Source: Melieria omissa (taxonomy: Eukaryota; Arthropoda; Insecta; Diptera; Ulidiidae). From it: 64,000 nucleotides of DNA. Under the pieces are notes generated by a model. That model worked only from the letters and a program-made list of their open reading frames with translations, ran no database searches and was not told the DNA's origin. The stretch is taken from positions 15,560,421 to 15,624,420 of the forward strand of contig OZ020269.1 of NCBI GenBank assembly GCA_963971225.1, in the 5' to 3' direction. Positions 1-19,799 of this stretch are shown here, piece by piece (position 1 is the stretch's first letter; every line of letters starts with the position of its first letter). The translations under genes were made by a program, and so were the position numbers.

Positions 1-114
1 GACTACGAAAAGGCGCCACCACGCGGTCGCCTGGAGGGCACCAGAGACTTTACGCACGGCGAAACGTACATCAAATATCACGAGGATGGCAAGGACCAGC
101 CATTTGCTGTGTAG
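1..114 (+). CDS. C-terminal end of an unidentified protein (partial)
   Basis: The window opens inside an open plus-strand frame of 37 codons ending in TAG at 112-114. Third codon positions are G/C-rich, unlike the AT-rich DNA that follows, so this reads as a real 3' coding end. The peptide is hydrophilic, contains GRLEGTRDFTHGETYIKYHE, and ends DQPFAV. I do not recognise the family from so short a piece and assign no function. The gene is convergent with the minus-strand Myrf gene, whose stop codon is at 927. A polyadenylation signal lies about 55 bp downstream of the stop. The 5' part lies outside the window. Confidence 0.7.
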   Translation, partial: DYEKAPPRGRLEGTRDFTHGETYIKYHEDGKDQPFAV

Positions 115-167
115 ATCACGTGATGTGGTATGTTGTCGTCTTTTTTTTAGTTTTTAGTACAATTGTG

Positions 168-173
168 AATAAA
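168..173 (+). terminator. AATAAA polyadenylation signal of the left-edge gene
   Basis: AATAAA lies 54 bp after the TAG stop of the partial plus-strand gene, in the usual place for a short insect 3' UTR. A second AATAAA occurs near 335-342 and could serve a longer UTR. Confidence 0.5.
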
Positions 174-179
174 GCCTTA

Positions 180-926
180 CATGCAAATTTAAAATGGCTT
201 TCTTTATGAAGCAGCCATGAACGAATTAAAGTTCATAGAGCCGTGAGTAGATAAAACTACGGAGTGTCCTGTTTGCCGCGTATAATCGACATTGCGTTTA
301 CTGTGACAGAGCTGGACTTACCTCTTCACTTGAGTAAATAAAAACAATGCAATTCAGCTGCTACATACATATATGTAACTCTTGTAGTTGGGTTTGTTGT
401 TTTTTTTTTTTAATATTTTCTTTATTAAAATTTAAATAATTGCTTTTAGGGTTTTAGCAGTGAATGGGTAAGTTCGTCGCTAAGTTATGTAAATTCAAGC
501 AATTTCCATGGGTTTTCCCTCTTTCATGTACGGTTTTATTTACATTATCCTTTGTTGGTTCCTGCTACATGTCGCGCTGCACGCCTGCATCTTTGCTTAT
601 AATGTCTGTACGTAATACGTATTGTTTGCATAGTTTCTCCATACATATTCGTGTCGTAAATATTTGTATTATAAAATAATAATTTACTGTAGTAAAGTTT
701 GCGCTTCAATCCTGATACGATGAGTAATCAAAGGTTGTCAGCATTGTGCCTTGAATTTGTTTAATTTATCACTAATCACAATCTCTTACGATGCTAAAGT
801 TGTACTGCAGTAAAGTGTTTGCTTCGTGCGCTGTCTCCTGGCAAATGTTTTGCTAAAATTATAGAAAAAACATACATAGTCCAGTTGTGAGCGTTTTGAA
901 TTCAAAGAAATTGTTAACACGAAATT
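180..926. other. Intergenic spacer between two convergent genes
   Basis: AT-rich DNA between the end of the plus-strand gene and the Myrf stop codon. It must hold the Myrf 3' UTR on the minus strand. TTTATT (AATAAA on the minus strand) near 536-541 and near 424-429 are candidate Myrf polyadenylation signals. A 71-codon open frame at 464-679 has no recognisable domain and AT-rich codons, so I read it as chance. Confidence 0.4.
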
Positions 927-9018
<8,092 letters not shown>

Positions 9019-9516
9019 CTGAAAAACAGTAAATTATTATATAAATACAATAAATATATAAATATTGAATCTTAATAAAGATTAATAAAATAGTTTAAAT
9101 GGAATGGAAATTAGGTGACCAAAATATTTAGTTTTGAGTGGCTGAAGTTGAAATTGCTTAAGATTTGGAAATTATTTAAAATCTTGCGAATTTCTTATAG
9201 TCAAATTGGTCCACAATCCGTTTTAGTATAACTTATATCCGGAATATGTCTGTGGCACAGGCGGATTCAGAAAAATATTTGGGGAGTTCCAAAAAGTAAT
9301 CCTTTAATATTCATAAATGTTTATGTATACAGTTTGTCAAGTAAATGTTTGCAAATTTAAAAAAGGTAGAAAATTATTTTGAAAAGCTTATAATATAACA
9401 AAAATTGCAATATTTTGAAATTATTTGAAAAAGATTAAAACCCTAATTGTAACACCCTGATTGTTAAGTGAATTATTCACTCTCATATAATATCAAAGTA
9501 ATATCGAATTGATTTG

Positions 9517-9720
9517 AAAGTATCTCCTGGCCAAGCCAGAAAACTGTCTGACAAAGAAGAAAGAAAAATCATCCGAAAAGTTCGTGAAAACCCCCGTATC
9601 TCAATTAGGGAAATGGCTTTGGAAATATTAAATATTAAAATATTAATATTAAAAATTAAAAAATAGAAAAATTAAAAATAGAATGCGGAACTGATGTGTC
9701 TCATGAAACTGTTGCAATGC
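9517..9720 (+). pseudogene. Tc1-type transposase fragment
   Basis: The frame starting near 9525 reads SPGQARKLSDKEERKIIRKV followed by RENPRISIREMALE, the first DNA-binding helix region of Tc1-like transposases. After an AT-rich break, GTDVSHETVA near 9684-9712 matches the next conserved block. The rest of the transposase is absent. It lies inside the hAT-type element. Confidence 0.7.
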
Positions 9721-9816
9721 AGTCTTGGTTTTGAAAAAAGACGAATTTTTTACAGTTTGATATAGCTTCAATTTCTTACTATTAATCTAATATATATTTA
9801 AAAAAATTTCAAAATA

Positions 9817-10036
9817 CAGTCGTGTCTGGGTATAGTAAACACCCGATATAGTGAACACCAAAATTTTGATATGAAGCCTCTAAATATTAAAAAAAATTTT
9901 AATCAAAAAACAAAAAGTGTTTTTTGGGCAAATAAAACGAGTTTTTGAACAAAAATGTCAACCTTGATATAGTGAACAACCTCGATACTGTGAACAGGCC
10001 TTGCAATAATTAGTTCACTATATCCAGACATGACTG
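9817..10036 (+). mobile_element. TA-flanked MITE, copy 1
   Basis: Element of 220 bp with ends CAGTCGTGTCTGGGTATAGT and, reversed, CAGTCATGTCTGGATATAGT. TA dinucleotides flank both sides (9815-9816, 10037-10038). The motif TATAGTGAAC recurs inside. Tc1/mariner-superfamily non-autonomous element; a second copy is at 13416-13652 in the opposite orientation. Confidence 0.85.
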
Positions 10037-10422
10037 TATTGCAATTTCTGTTATTTTTTAAAGCTTTTCAAAATAATTTTTCTACCTTATTTAAGTTTGC
10101 AAACATTTACTTGACAAACTGTATATTCCTTTTAATTTGCATGTAGTTTTAAAGTCGATGCTAATAATTCCGGGGGTGGGTGGGAGCGGTTTCAACCCCC
10201 AAAACCACCCCCTGAATCCGCCATTGGCCTGTGGTCATATGGAAGTTAAGCTTAGGTTGAAAGGTAAAGTTTGAAATCTATGTGCATTGTTGTTTAAAAA
10301 AATTGAAGCTAAAAATATTGTTAGAAAAACAGGATTTTTCAAAACGCATGAAATACTTTTAACCACCTTGACTTCTAAAGGGTTCCAACGCAACAACTCA
10401 CTTCTCTCTAATGTCGACTTAA

Positions 10423-10662
10423 CACTAGAAAGACCGCAAGTTTTCCATACCTACAAAGACAACATATCATATCTGCTGATATCTTGAAAAGTTCACATCG
10501 GATTTGGCTAATTGTAATTGTAAAACCCCAGTTGCAGAACTAATTTTAGAACCCCATAAAAAAATAAAAGTAATCAAAGTAAAAGTTGATAGAAATTTTA
10601 CAGAAAATACAGATATTTAAAAATGAAAAACCGTCGAAATTACTGCATTGGTCTTTCTAGTG
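10423..10662. mobile_element. TTAA-flanked MITE (piggyBac-type)
   Basis: Perfect 13-bp inverted ends CACTAGAAAGACC / GGTCTTTCTAGTG, flanked on both sides by TTAA (10419-10422, 10663-10666), the piggyBac target. The 240-bp interior is non-coding. Confidence 0.8.
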
Positions 10663-11032
10663 TTAAACTACTTTGACCATACTATATGACTACAGATTTA
10701 AAACTGCTTGTATTTGAATTATTTGGTGAGACTTAAGAACAAAAATGAACCAGCTATAAACATCACACATTGATTAAAAAATCAAAAATTTTTTGTTCAA
10801 TACTTTCGTAATTTACGAATATTTTCCTTCTTAATCTTTGCATTAAACTTTTGTTAAATCTTACTTTCAACTAAAAAGAAAAAGAGCTCTCTTCATGCTA
10901 ACCAAAAGAAAAAACGAGATAATCAGCAGAAATCAACATTGGAATAACCAACCAGAACTATGTAGAGCATTCCAATTTTTACATTATTAGATGAAATAAT
11001 AGGAAAATATGCGGGAAATTCATGAGTCTAAC

Positions 11033-11176
11033 CAGTGGCGCATACAGGATTTCATTTTACGGGGGGTTTCCGTATAATTTTTGAGCCGATTACCATTCAA
11101 AACCATATTTTGTACCAGGAACTTATGTGTTTGGAAGGGTTTGAACCCCAAAAACCCCTCCCTGTGTGTGCCACTG
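11033..11176. mobile_element. hAT-type MITE with 8-bp target duplication
   Basis: 144 bp with ends CAGTGGCGCATACAGG and, reversed, CAGTGGCACACACAGG. Flanks AGTCTAAC (11025-11032) and AGTTTAAC (11177-11184) agree at 7 of 8 bases. A related worn copy in the other orientation is at about 12783-12903. Confidence 0.8.
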
Positions 11177-11216
11177 AGTTTAACGAAGAATAATCTGAGT
11201 ATTATTACAGCCATTT

Positions 11217-11350
11217 TGACAGGGCATATTGAACTATGAGCTGACTAAGCTAGGAATTCGTGAAGACAAATGTTGCAGGTTCTGTTTGCAGGAAGATTAA
11301 ACTGCAATAAAGAAGTTCCTGTACTTTTGCATGGTCCAAAGAAATATATG
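11217..11350 (+). pseudogene. Non-LTR retrotransposon C-terminal fragment
   Basis: The plus strand reads ELTKLGIREDKCCRFCLQED before a stop. This is the zinc-knuckle-like CxFC segment that follows RNase H in several fly non-LTR elements (compare the VCRLCES and WRFCIED versions elsewhere in this window). Only this scrap is visible. Confidence 0.55.
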
Positions 11351-12782
11351 GGGGTTTATCTCATAACACGTGCTAATTGAAAGTCCAGGGCCTTGATAAA
11401 ATTCTTGACCATTAGGTTCATTGTGATACCAAAGAAACTTGTCTGTTCCCTTATTTTTTTCGATGCAAAACACAGGCTTTTTGTAAGAATATCATAAATT
11501 TCTGGAAGAATAATTTCTGGGAAACTTTTGCTAACCTAGTTGAACTTATGAATTAGTCGTCCTTGAGATAGATAGACGGAAGTGGTCGCTCTGAAGTCAG
11601 AGTTTTAGCCAATTAAGTCCATTCTGATACTACGGGAGCCCGTTCGTCTCCTTAGGTACTTAGGTCATTATTTCTCAAACCAATTGGAACAAGCGATGAA
11701 ACTTTTAAGCTTGATGTCAATATTTAAAATTTGAGCGTTGTTAGTAGCGTGAAAAATACATTCACTTCTTACGATGGATAATTTATTTAAAATAATTTTT
11801 TATTTTTGATTATTAATTCCTCTAAATTATGTAGTTTATTAAAAGTTTATTAATTAATGTATAATAATCTTATTAAAATATGTTGCTGGTTGCGCAAAGT
11901 TTTTTTATTTGAAAGTAAATACAAATTTGGCCCAACTTTTGGCTTGCGAAACCCGTAAAACCAGCAATGTCAGATATTGAATGGAATTAAAAAACCAATT
12001 ATGATAAAAAAAATTTGCGAAATTGTTATTATTGATAAAATTCCTCGAATGCCAAAGTCCGAAGTTATAAAAATTTATTTCACATCTGTTTTTTTTTAAT
12101 AAATTTCCCTTGATTATTTCAAAATTGATAAATCTATGACGAAGAAGGGTGAAAAAAACACGTGTCCCCGCAAGCAAAAAGCATGAGTTCTATATTTCAC
12201 TCATTTCATTATAATTAATTGCTGAAATCGAGCTAATTTGAAACCATTTTCGTTTTTAATACCAATTAAGAAAATAACAGATAGAAAATTGAAGTGAATG
12301 CATTTTTAGTTATCTAAATTTTAGTGAACTGAATGAAAATTCGTTTTCACTTCTGAGTCAACATGTCGATGAGTCTATAATCGAGAACAGTTATTGTATA
12401 TAAATGATGATGATCGATGATCCTCGGCTATCCTATACAAGTTTCTGATCCTATCCTATACAAGTGCTGATTTCTGTAAGGAACTCAACTTCGCCAAACC
12501 ATTCAGTTTCTGTGTACAATTTTACCCATTAATTGAAGAGACTTTCAAGGGGTAAATTACTTAAGTAGAAGCAGCCTTTTTACTCTATAAGGTCGGTTAT
12601 TTTCAGGTGCAGCTTAAAGTGTCTGTCTGGGTCTGGACTTAGACAGACATTGTGATAAGTTTCAGGCGTAAGGGAAACTTTATATATTTGGTGTTGATTG
12701 AAATACTTACAATTTAAACCAAAAACTCTCTGACTTATAACTGCATACATGGCCACCTTCATATCTTTACGTACTTATAGTA

Positions 12783-12903
12783 CAGTAGCACATTAAAGGG
12801 GGGTTTTAAGTATTCAGAACCCCTCAAATATCCTTAGCTGTAGGAATTAGGCTCAAAAATTGTATGCGAAACCTCCCAAAATGAAATCCTATGTGCGTCA
12901 CAA
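12783..12903. mobile_element. Degenerate copy of the 11033-type MITE
   Basis: Read on the minus strand, the segment GTGACGCACATAGGATTTCA...TTTTTGAGCC matches the left half of the element at 11033-11176. The other end reads CAGTAGCACA. No target duplication is recognisable. Confidence 0.6.
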
Positions 12904-13415
12904 AATATTATGAGCATCGTTTCATGTACTCAATGTTAAGTTTTGCACTGAACTAGCAGCGGCAAATATTATTTCTCGTATTTGATTTTCAAGCAAAGCA
13001 ATGGCCTCTGGCAGATGGCATTGACATGGCATAAAGCCACCTGATAGTGAAGACCCAAATTACTTTCATGCTAGTCGAATATTTACCCCCTTTCAGTGTT
13101 CAAGGTCACTAATTTTAATGCAACATTTTGCAATGCTTTAGAAAGTGGGATATAAACAAAGTTATTTGGTTTTTGTTTATTGAAATAACAATTTTTTTAA
13201 GTAGGCAGTTGTTGCTGAAATCAATTTGATTAATGGAACTAATGGCAAATAAAGTGCAGTTAAGCCTAAAAACTTGAAGGTGGAGCCTTGAAGAAAAATA
13301 AATGGTTTATTTTTACAGTACAAGAGTTCAGGGAAGTATAAGCAATCAGAAAAAGTATGCAACATAAAGTAATAATATACAATTTGATTCATATGCACTG
13401 AGTTCTTTCGAATTA

Positions 13416-13652
13416 CAGTGGTGTCTGGATATAGTGAACTAATTATTGCAAGACCTGTGCACTGTATTGAGGTTGTTCACTATATCAAGGTTAACATTTT
13501 TGTTCAAAAACTCGTTTTATTTGCTCAAAATACACTTTTTGTTTTTGCTTGTAAATGTGTTTCTATATTTAGAGGCTCGATGTCAAAATTTGGGTGTTCA
13601 CTATATCGAGGTGTTCACTATATAGGGGGTTCACTAAACCCAGACACGACTG
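13416..13652 (-). mobile_element. TA-flanked MITE, copy 2
   Basis: 237 bp with ends CAGTGGTGTCTGGATATAGT and, reversed, CAGTCGTGTCTGGGTTTAGT. TA flanks lie at 13414-13415 and 13653-13654. Its reverse complement aligns along the whole length of copy 1 at 9817-10036. Confidence 0.85.
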
Positions 13653-14639
13653 TACTTAGTTATTTTTGAAAATTTCTGAAAAAACTACTACAGGTTGCAC
13701 CAGGACCAGACTTCATATCGTCCAATGCCTTCAAGTTGCTTATTCTATATTAACTGATTCATATAAATAGTTCAACTATTCAAAAACTTGTTGATATCAC
13801 GACACTACCACTTCATCATTACATCCCTTCACGTATAATAGAACCTTTCATTTTATAACAATTTTGTATTTTTTGTTATATAGTTTAAAAGTTACGTGCA
13901 TAATTGCCATGTAAAATTACACACTTTGTATATAATTTTATTTGTAATAAAATTACTTGCTTTGATATTCAATTACAATCAATCATTACATATTATCCCA
14001 CCAACTAAATGCATTCCACATATACTATATAGACATTTGTTGAATCGTGTGTATGTTCTGGTATTCGTTGGAAAAAGATTGCTTATCAAGAAATTATGTG
14101 AAAATTCCGTACGAACGAATTTACACCCATTTACATACCGCCACACGCCGCTATTCGCGTGAACTTGTTGGCTTGCAAAAGCTTAAATGTAAAAACAGAA
14201 CGAAAAATAATGTGAGGAGTAAATTATAATGATAGTGAAACAATAACTAAACAATCACCACAAACTAGCGAGCGACAATGGCTGCATGAATAGCTGTCGC
14301 GTTCGGAGCGTCAAATATCAATTAACATCGAAAGTTGTTTCCCAAACATCACGTGAATGTCTAATTTATTGAATGTCGAAGTATTTAAGTAAAAGACAAA
14401 TGTTGTCTTTTAATTAACAATGAAGGAGGAGGGCTTTGAGCTTTGAGAGGAGTTTGTTGAATTAAGCAGAAAAATGGATTAAAGTGAACAAAGGAGAGAA
14501 TAGAAAGCTAAAGGATGACTTTGGATAGTTTGGCATGGTGCAAAGATAATATGCAACTCAAATGAAGCTATATAAAAGTACAGAAAGAGTATCATAAAAA
14601 CATCGAAAATGTAGTTGTAGACAAAGAAGGGAACTTGCT

Positions 14640-15240
14640 GAAGAACTTTCGCTCTTTAATAGCTGCTACTATTAGGTAGGTAGGTGTGGATGCCTCAAGA
14701 AAAAGAGTCCATGAGAAGAAGTAGCCCAAAGAGAAGTAGTCCAGAAGTTGAGTAAGGTCATGAAGGCCCATTGTAATTACCACATGGAATCAATCATAAA
14801 CTCCTCACTCATTGAATTAATTGGAGCTTCTTACGAAGCTTAGTAGACAGGGAATGGTCTTATCAGCTAGGTCTCCTAGACTATTGAAGAAGAGGTTGCC
14901 TAGATAGGTCATTCTTTCTCTGGATAGAGTAGGACAGTTGCATAATAGGTGAGTTTTTTTGTCCTCCTACTCATCCATGGAGCTGCGACAGAAGTCGTTT
15001 GAAAGCAGACCCAGCTTTCTTTCGTGGGTGCCTCTACAAATTTTTAGGGAACATCCCCTAGACCAACCGACCTAATTAAGCTTAGTAACTCACGGGGGTT
15101 TAAGTGCTTGATTATCTCTTCTGTAAGCAAGAACTGGCCCACGTTCCGGCCCAGTGATCCGTTAGAACGCCGATCATGGTTCTGATTTAGATAGATAGAT
15201 TTGAAAGGGGAAATGTGCACTGAGACCAAAGTTGATCTAT
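14640..15240 (-). pseudogene. Degenerate non-LTR retrotransposon 3' end
   Basis: The minus strand at 15229-15044 encodes a second worn copy of the C-terminus of the neighbouring RNase H frame (PRELLSLIRSVGLGDV, compared with PRELLSFIRSVGLKDV). The DNA to its left (about 14680-15020) is shared with 56283-56950, so it marks a dispersed 3' region of one family. Confidence 0.6.
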
Positions 15241-15256
15241 TGTGCCCTCTACAACT

Positions 15257-16093
15257 TTAGAGAACGTCCTTCAATCCCACCGACCTAATGAAGCTTAGTA
15301 ACTCACGTGGGAGAAGGTGTTTGACGTTCTCTTCTGCAAACCAGTACTGGCCCAGGTGCTGTCTCTTACTGCAGCATACCGCATCGCATTGCATTATGAC
15401 GTGCTCAGGAGTCTCGTCCGCTGATTCGCAGAGTCTGCAGACGCTTACCTGTTCTAACCCGATTGTGTGCATGTGTTTCTTCGTTCTGCAGTGCCCGGTT
15501 AACAGCCCGGTCACCAGTCTAAGCTGGGTTTTCCTCAGCCTGAGGCATTCTTCACTCCATCTGGAGTTAAAACCTTTGATGAAGATTTTCGATTGCCTAA
15601 GACATGTGCCATTTGACCAGTGTTCTGAGTTCCTGGTTCTTTCCTCAAGTCTTAGTGACTCTGCTAGAGTGCTTTTGCCCAACCCAATGAAACTTGGTGG
15701 TGCAATTGGGATCGTAACTGCCCCAGTTCTAGCAATACTATCAGCCTCCTCATTCCCCTCTATTCCTCTGTGTCCCGGAACCCAGAGGATTTTAACCTGG
15801 TTATATGTACCCAGTTTATTCAATGCTTCTATGCATTCCAGCACCAACCCTGAGGTAATCTCATACGAGATTAGTGCTTTGATGGCTACTTGACTGTCAG
15901 AACAAATGACTATGTCTTGCCCCCTGTACAAACGCTTGAGGTTAATCCTGATGGCATATAACTCTGCTTGAAATATGCTGGGTGTATTCCCCATGGGCTC
16001 ATAGTGCGTGAAGCGAGGCCCCTGTTCCCTCGTGCGTTTTGGATAAGCCCTGTTTAGTGAGAGGTATTCTTTAGAACGTGGAAGGTTAGCCAA
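15257..16093 (-). pseudogene. Non-LTR retrotransposon RNase H and C-terminal domain fragment
   Basis: An open minus-strand frame of 278 codons. It carries RNase H signatures in order: FQAELYAI (about residue 42), ICSDSQVAIKAL (about 63), and ILWVPGHRGIEGNEEADSIA (about 101-120). A C-terminal CRLCESADETPEHVIMQC zinc-type motif and ...RELLSFIRSVGLKDVL end follow. This order is typical of the 3' part of the pol ORF in RNase H-bearing non-LTR elements. The reverse transcriptase is not present upstream; instead another RNase H fragment abuts at 16094-16330. 5'-truncated or broken copy. Confidence 0.85.
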
Positions 16094-16330
16094 AATTAGC
16101 GTTCAAGGGCCCTTGTGTTACTTTCAGCCCATCTTAAATCGTCTGCTCTACAGTTCCCTGGAATACCCCTAAGTCCCAGGATCCTACATAGGCGAATTTG
16201 GAGCTGCCTGACAGTCTCGTTGAGAGATTTGCTGCAGCTGAGGATGGTTTGATGTAATTACGACCGCATCCAGAGCCCTTAGAGCGGATTGGCTGCCCAA
16301 TAGTATCAGGATATCTTTTGACGATATATA
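16094..16330 (-). pseudogene. Second RNase H fragment of a non-LTR element
   Basis: Minus strand in broken frames: GSQSALRALDAVVITS from about 16310 and GIPGNCRADDLRWAESN from about 16165. Both are RNase H motifs (the serine/asparagine-rich second Asp block and the C-terminal Asp block). It is a different copy from the adjoining 278-codon frame. Confidence 0.6.
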
Positions 16331-19022
16331 TTACTGTGACCCAAGCTATGAGGACACTAAAGTAATCTGGCAGCCAGAGCTTTAAATTTCACTAATCTAA
16401 TCCTTTGGAATAGATACCACAACCCAAACAATTAAGCAGTTTCGATCCGTCCAGTTATATATGGATATATCCGCTAGCAGGAAGCTCATCCAGTTCCCAT
16501 TCGGCTCTTGATGCCCACGACCCGATGGCCTTCCACGTTTAACTAACCAACATTTCTGGTTACTGGACTCAGTACTTCACCCGCTTAGGTAATTAAAAAG
16601 ATTCTTAAGCGGGTTTTAGTGCAAGGGTACTTAGGCAAAGCAGCCATAAGTGGGGCTAAGACCGTGTTGACCCTGTTCTGTGTGACTATAAGTATCTCAA
16701 GTCAATTGCAAGGTTATCGCCGATTCTGAGCGGCATTTTGAAAGCTTTTCATAACAAATTAAATATTGCGCTCTCAAAGTGTTGAGGGGCCAATTGCTGT
16801 ACAAATTTTGTTTGTGTCTGCTCAAGGTTGGTTGAATCGAGTTTCAGACCTACGATTCTCTGAGTTCAACACGCAGTGTCGCTGCAGACAAATGTAGTTT
16901 ACTTTCATACTGTAAATATAACTCGAAAACGCTCGGAAGTATGCTACGAAGACCACAGAAATATTCGGTGTCTTTCATTTGGATGTAATTAAAACTTTTC
17001 ATACGCCGATTGTAGCGGCAATTCGATGCGTTCCAGTTCAAGCTTAAGAAAATTGAGAGCTACACACCAAAATAAGCGGAACTGCAAGCAAATGTAAAGT
17101 GGAATCACAACAAATAAACACAACATTAACGCGTCGTAGCGTGGCTGAAGGACCAGCAATAGCGACAGTGGCAGCGGCAATGGAATGAAGACATTCGGCT
17201 GGTGCGGGCGGCATGACGTGACCGCTTCTCCCCCGCCAGCGTAATTGAGGCTAACAAAGAAGTTGCGACTTAAACGACGAACTCTCGTCAATTTATGCAA
17301 AGATACATCAAACCTGTACACATGCAATTTCCACTCACACACTCGCACACACCAACTTGTCAATTCGCATGGCCGCAAAGTCGTCTGTCCACACTACATA
17401 CATAAATAGTAGATATGTATGTTATGTCTGTCCGCATAGGCAGACGTTGTGTTTGGCTTTAAGTAAGTCAGCGCGGTGCGCTGATGATTTGGATTTTGAT
17501 TGAAAGTAAGTGACAGAGAGCGGCGCACATCTCGTGTACGATTCGGCGGCGGCGGCGGCGTTATGGAAATGTGACAAATCGGCGTTACCGTGATTTAGGC
17601 TGTGCTTTCGTTTCTGCTTTAATATTTTCTTCTCTTCCGCCGCTGACGTTTTTCTGCGCGATTGCGAGCGTCGCGATCGTTGTACGTTCGTTCGTCTTGG
17701 GCGTTTGGATTTGCCTTATAATTGAATTAGCGCTTAGATACATTGTGTGAACGACAACAACAACAACAACTAGCTGCATTTGTTTGTTGTAATTTAAATA
17801 AATTTAATAGCTGTTTGGTGAACATGCCAGACGATTGCAACATTTTGATTTCATTTGAGAGTTGAGCTGAAGTTTTTCGCTTCCGAAGAAGCGAGAAAAA
17901 ATGAGCAGCGTTGTCCTTGAGTGGAGCGCGAGAGACTTGTCCAAAGTTTTCGATGTCAATAGTAAACAATTTGAATAATTTCTAGTTTGTTTGCGCGCTT
18001 TGCATCTGCAATTCGATTGCAAGTTGTAAGATCAGCAACGCTTTTCAAGCGCCGTCTGGTCTTTGGTCAACAGGTTAGCCAAATGTTCAAATGTTAGTTA
18101 TGGCTTAAGTTTGCCTTGAACAAGGCATCTAATTTCATTTATTTAACGCTTCTCCCAATCTTTAACTTTTCACACACACACATGCACACATACGTAAGCA
18201 ATCTATATTTGAATTACATTCACATTTTATTTCGTGGAATTTGCATTAATATTGAATTGTTTTGTTATCAAGTTGTATTTTAGTTTTTTTGTATATTTTT
18301 TTATCCAGTGTAGAGTTGCGCGCTCGCGCTTGAAAGAGGCTTTGCTAAAACTACGAATTAACTAGATGCACGACACGAGTATCTCCGGCACCAACACCAG
18401 CGCACAATTGCCGATAGATGCGAGTAGTTGAAAAACACGCTTTTACGCCAGTGTTGCCCGTGCGTGTTCATCTACTCGGGTCGGCTATAGTATTTTTAAT
18501 ATTTTTGATCTTTTTACTACCGCAATGCTTCTCCACTCTCTTTCGCATATATAGTTATGGCTATAGAGAGCGAGCTGAGACGAAAACTCAAATGCCTCAA
18601 ACGGCATAGAGAATAATGCTAATGACTTTAATTCGGCATAGCTGTGAGTCTACTTAGATTAAAAAATTTGATAAAAAGAGGGTTTTGAGATATTTTTAAA
18701 GATATTTTGATTTTTGATGAGATAAATTTCTTGAAGATGTGGTACTTTAAAGTGATTCAAAACGATATATGGTTTATGCTAAAAAATTTTTAATTATTAC
18801 AGATTTAGATAGTGAAAGTATAAGAGTAAACATAGATTTAAATGCTTCTTAGAGATATGAGAAGAAAATTGAAAATAATGAGGAATTATTTTTTAATAAC
18901 TTTTGTGTTGAGACTTGGTAAACCAATGGACATGGGCGACCTACCCAAACAATATTAATTGCTTTAGTCCATAGTCAATGATAGTCCATAGTGATTCTAA
19001 GAATTAAGTAGTTGAGCTTTAA

Positions 19023-19733
19023 GGGGGGGCACCCCATGAAATGGTTTAAAAAAATCGATTTTTTTTTTGCTTTAATCGAAAGATATATTATCCGAGAACA
19101 TTATTGCAAAGTTTCAAAGTCGAACTCTGAAAACTTTCGGAGACACAGTTCTTTTCATCGACGCGCGCTCAGCCACACCAGGTGTTCCGAATAACTTTGG
19201 AACGCGTTTTCTCATAAACGAGTTTTTGTAGTCCGTCCATATGATTAAAAAAACTACTAAACCGATCTACACGAATATATACTCATTTTGTAGGATATTG
19301 AACAGAGAAGCATGAACCTCTGAAATCTGTTAAAAAAAATTTTTTACTGTTTTTTTAATAAAGAAAAGTAAGAAAAAACTAACTTTTTTGTAGTTTATAT
19401 GGCTTTGTTGCTAAATATTGCAAAATTTTATAGTTTTTGAGTTTCACGCACTTGCGACAAGCCTGCTGATTAATTTGATATATAATTTGTATGTTTCAGA
19501 CTTTAACTTCGGACGGCATCGTGTGGACGGGAAGACGTCTTTTTTTAAACCAAGCCTCGGAAGATGTTCAATATGTTTGCCATTTTTAATTTTTTGTATG
19601 TATAACTTTTTTTTTTAACTTTTAACTAATACCTACAGATGTTCCAAATGGATTGTTCCTGTCTCTTTCTTTTTTTGTACAGTAAAATAAAGAAAATTGG
19701 TCATTTTTTTTTAGGGTTTCATGGAGTGCCCCC
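19023..19733. mobile_element. TTAA-flanked inverted-repeat element, about 0.7 kb
   Basis: Left end GGGGGGGCACCCCATGAAAT and reversed right end GGGGGCACTCCATGAAACCC form an inverted repeat of about 18-20 bp. TTAA borders both ends (19019-19022, 19734-19737), as for piggyBac-type elements. No transposase is recognisable in the AT-rich interior; the 66-codon frame inside (19418-19618) has no motif. Confidence 0.75.
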
Positions 19734-19799
19734 TTAACAGAACAGTCATGACAGCTCTTTAAAAGACTAAGGCCTTGAATTCTGTTATTTCCTGATATT

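Larger units (their letters stand above)
9256..10225. mobile_element. hAT-type element with 8-bp target duplication, nested insert inside
   Basis: Ends CACAGGCGGATTCAG at left and CAATGGCGGATTCAG (reverse complement) at right match the CAGTGGCGGATTCAG termini of hAT-type elements. Flanks GTCTGTGG (9248-9255) and GCCTGTGG (10226-10233) agree at 7 of 8 bases, the hAT target-site length. Inside, 9328-9397 and 10061-10127 form an inverted repeat of about 65 bp. The interior holds a Tc1-type transposase fragment (about 9517-9720) and a TA-flanked MITE (9817-10036). No intact gene remains. Confidence 0.75.

Noticed and set aside
464..679. 71-codon plus-strand open frame with a hydrophobic stretch
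   Set aside because: Lies in the region expected to hold the Myrf 3' UTR; AT-rich codons and no recognisable motif.
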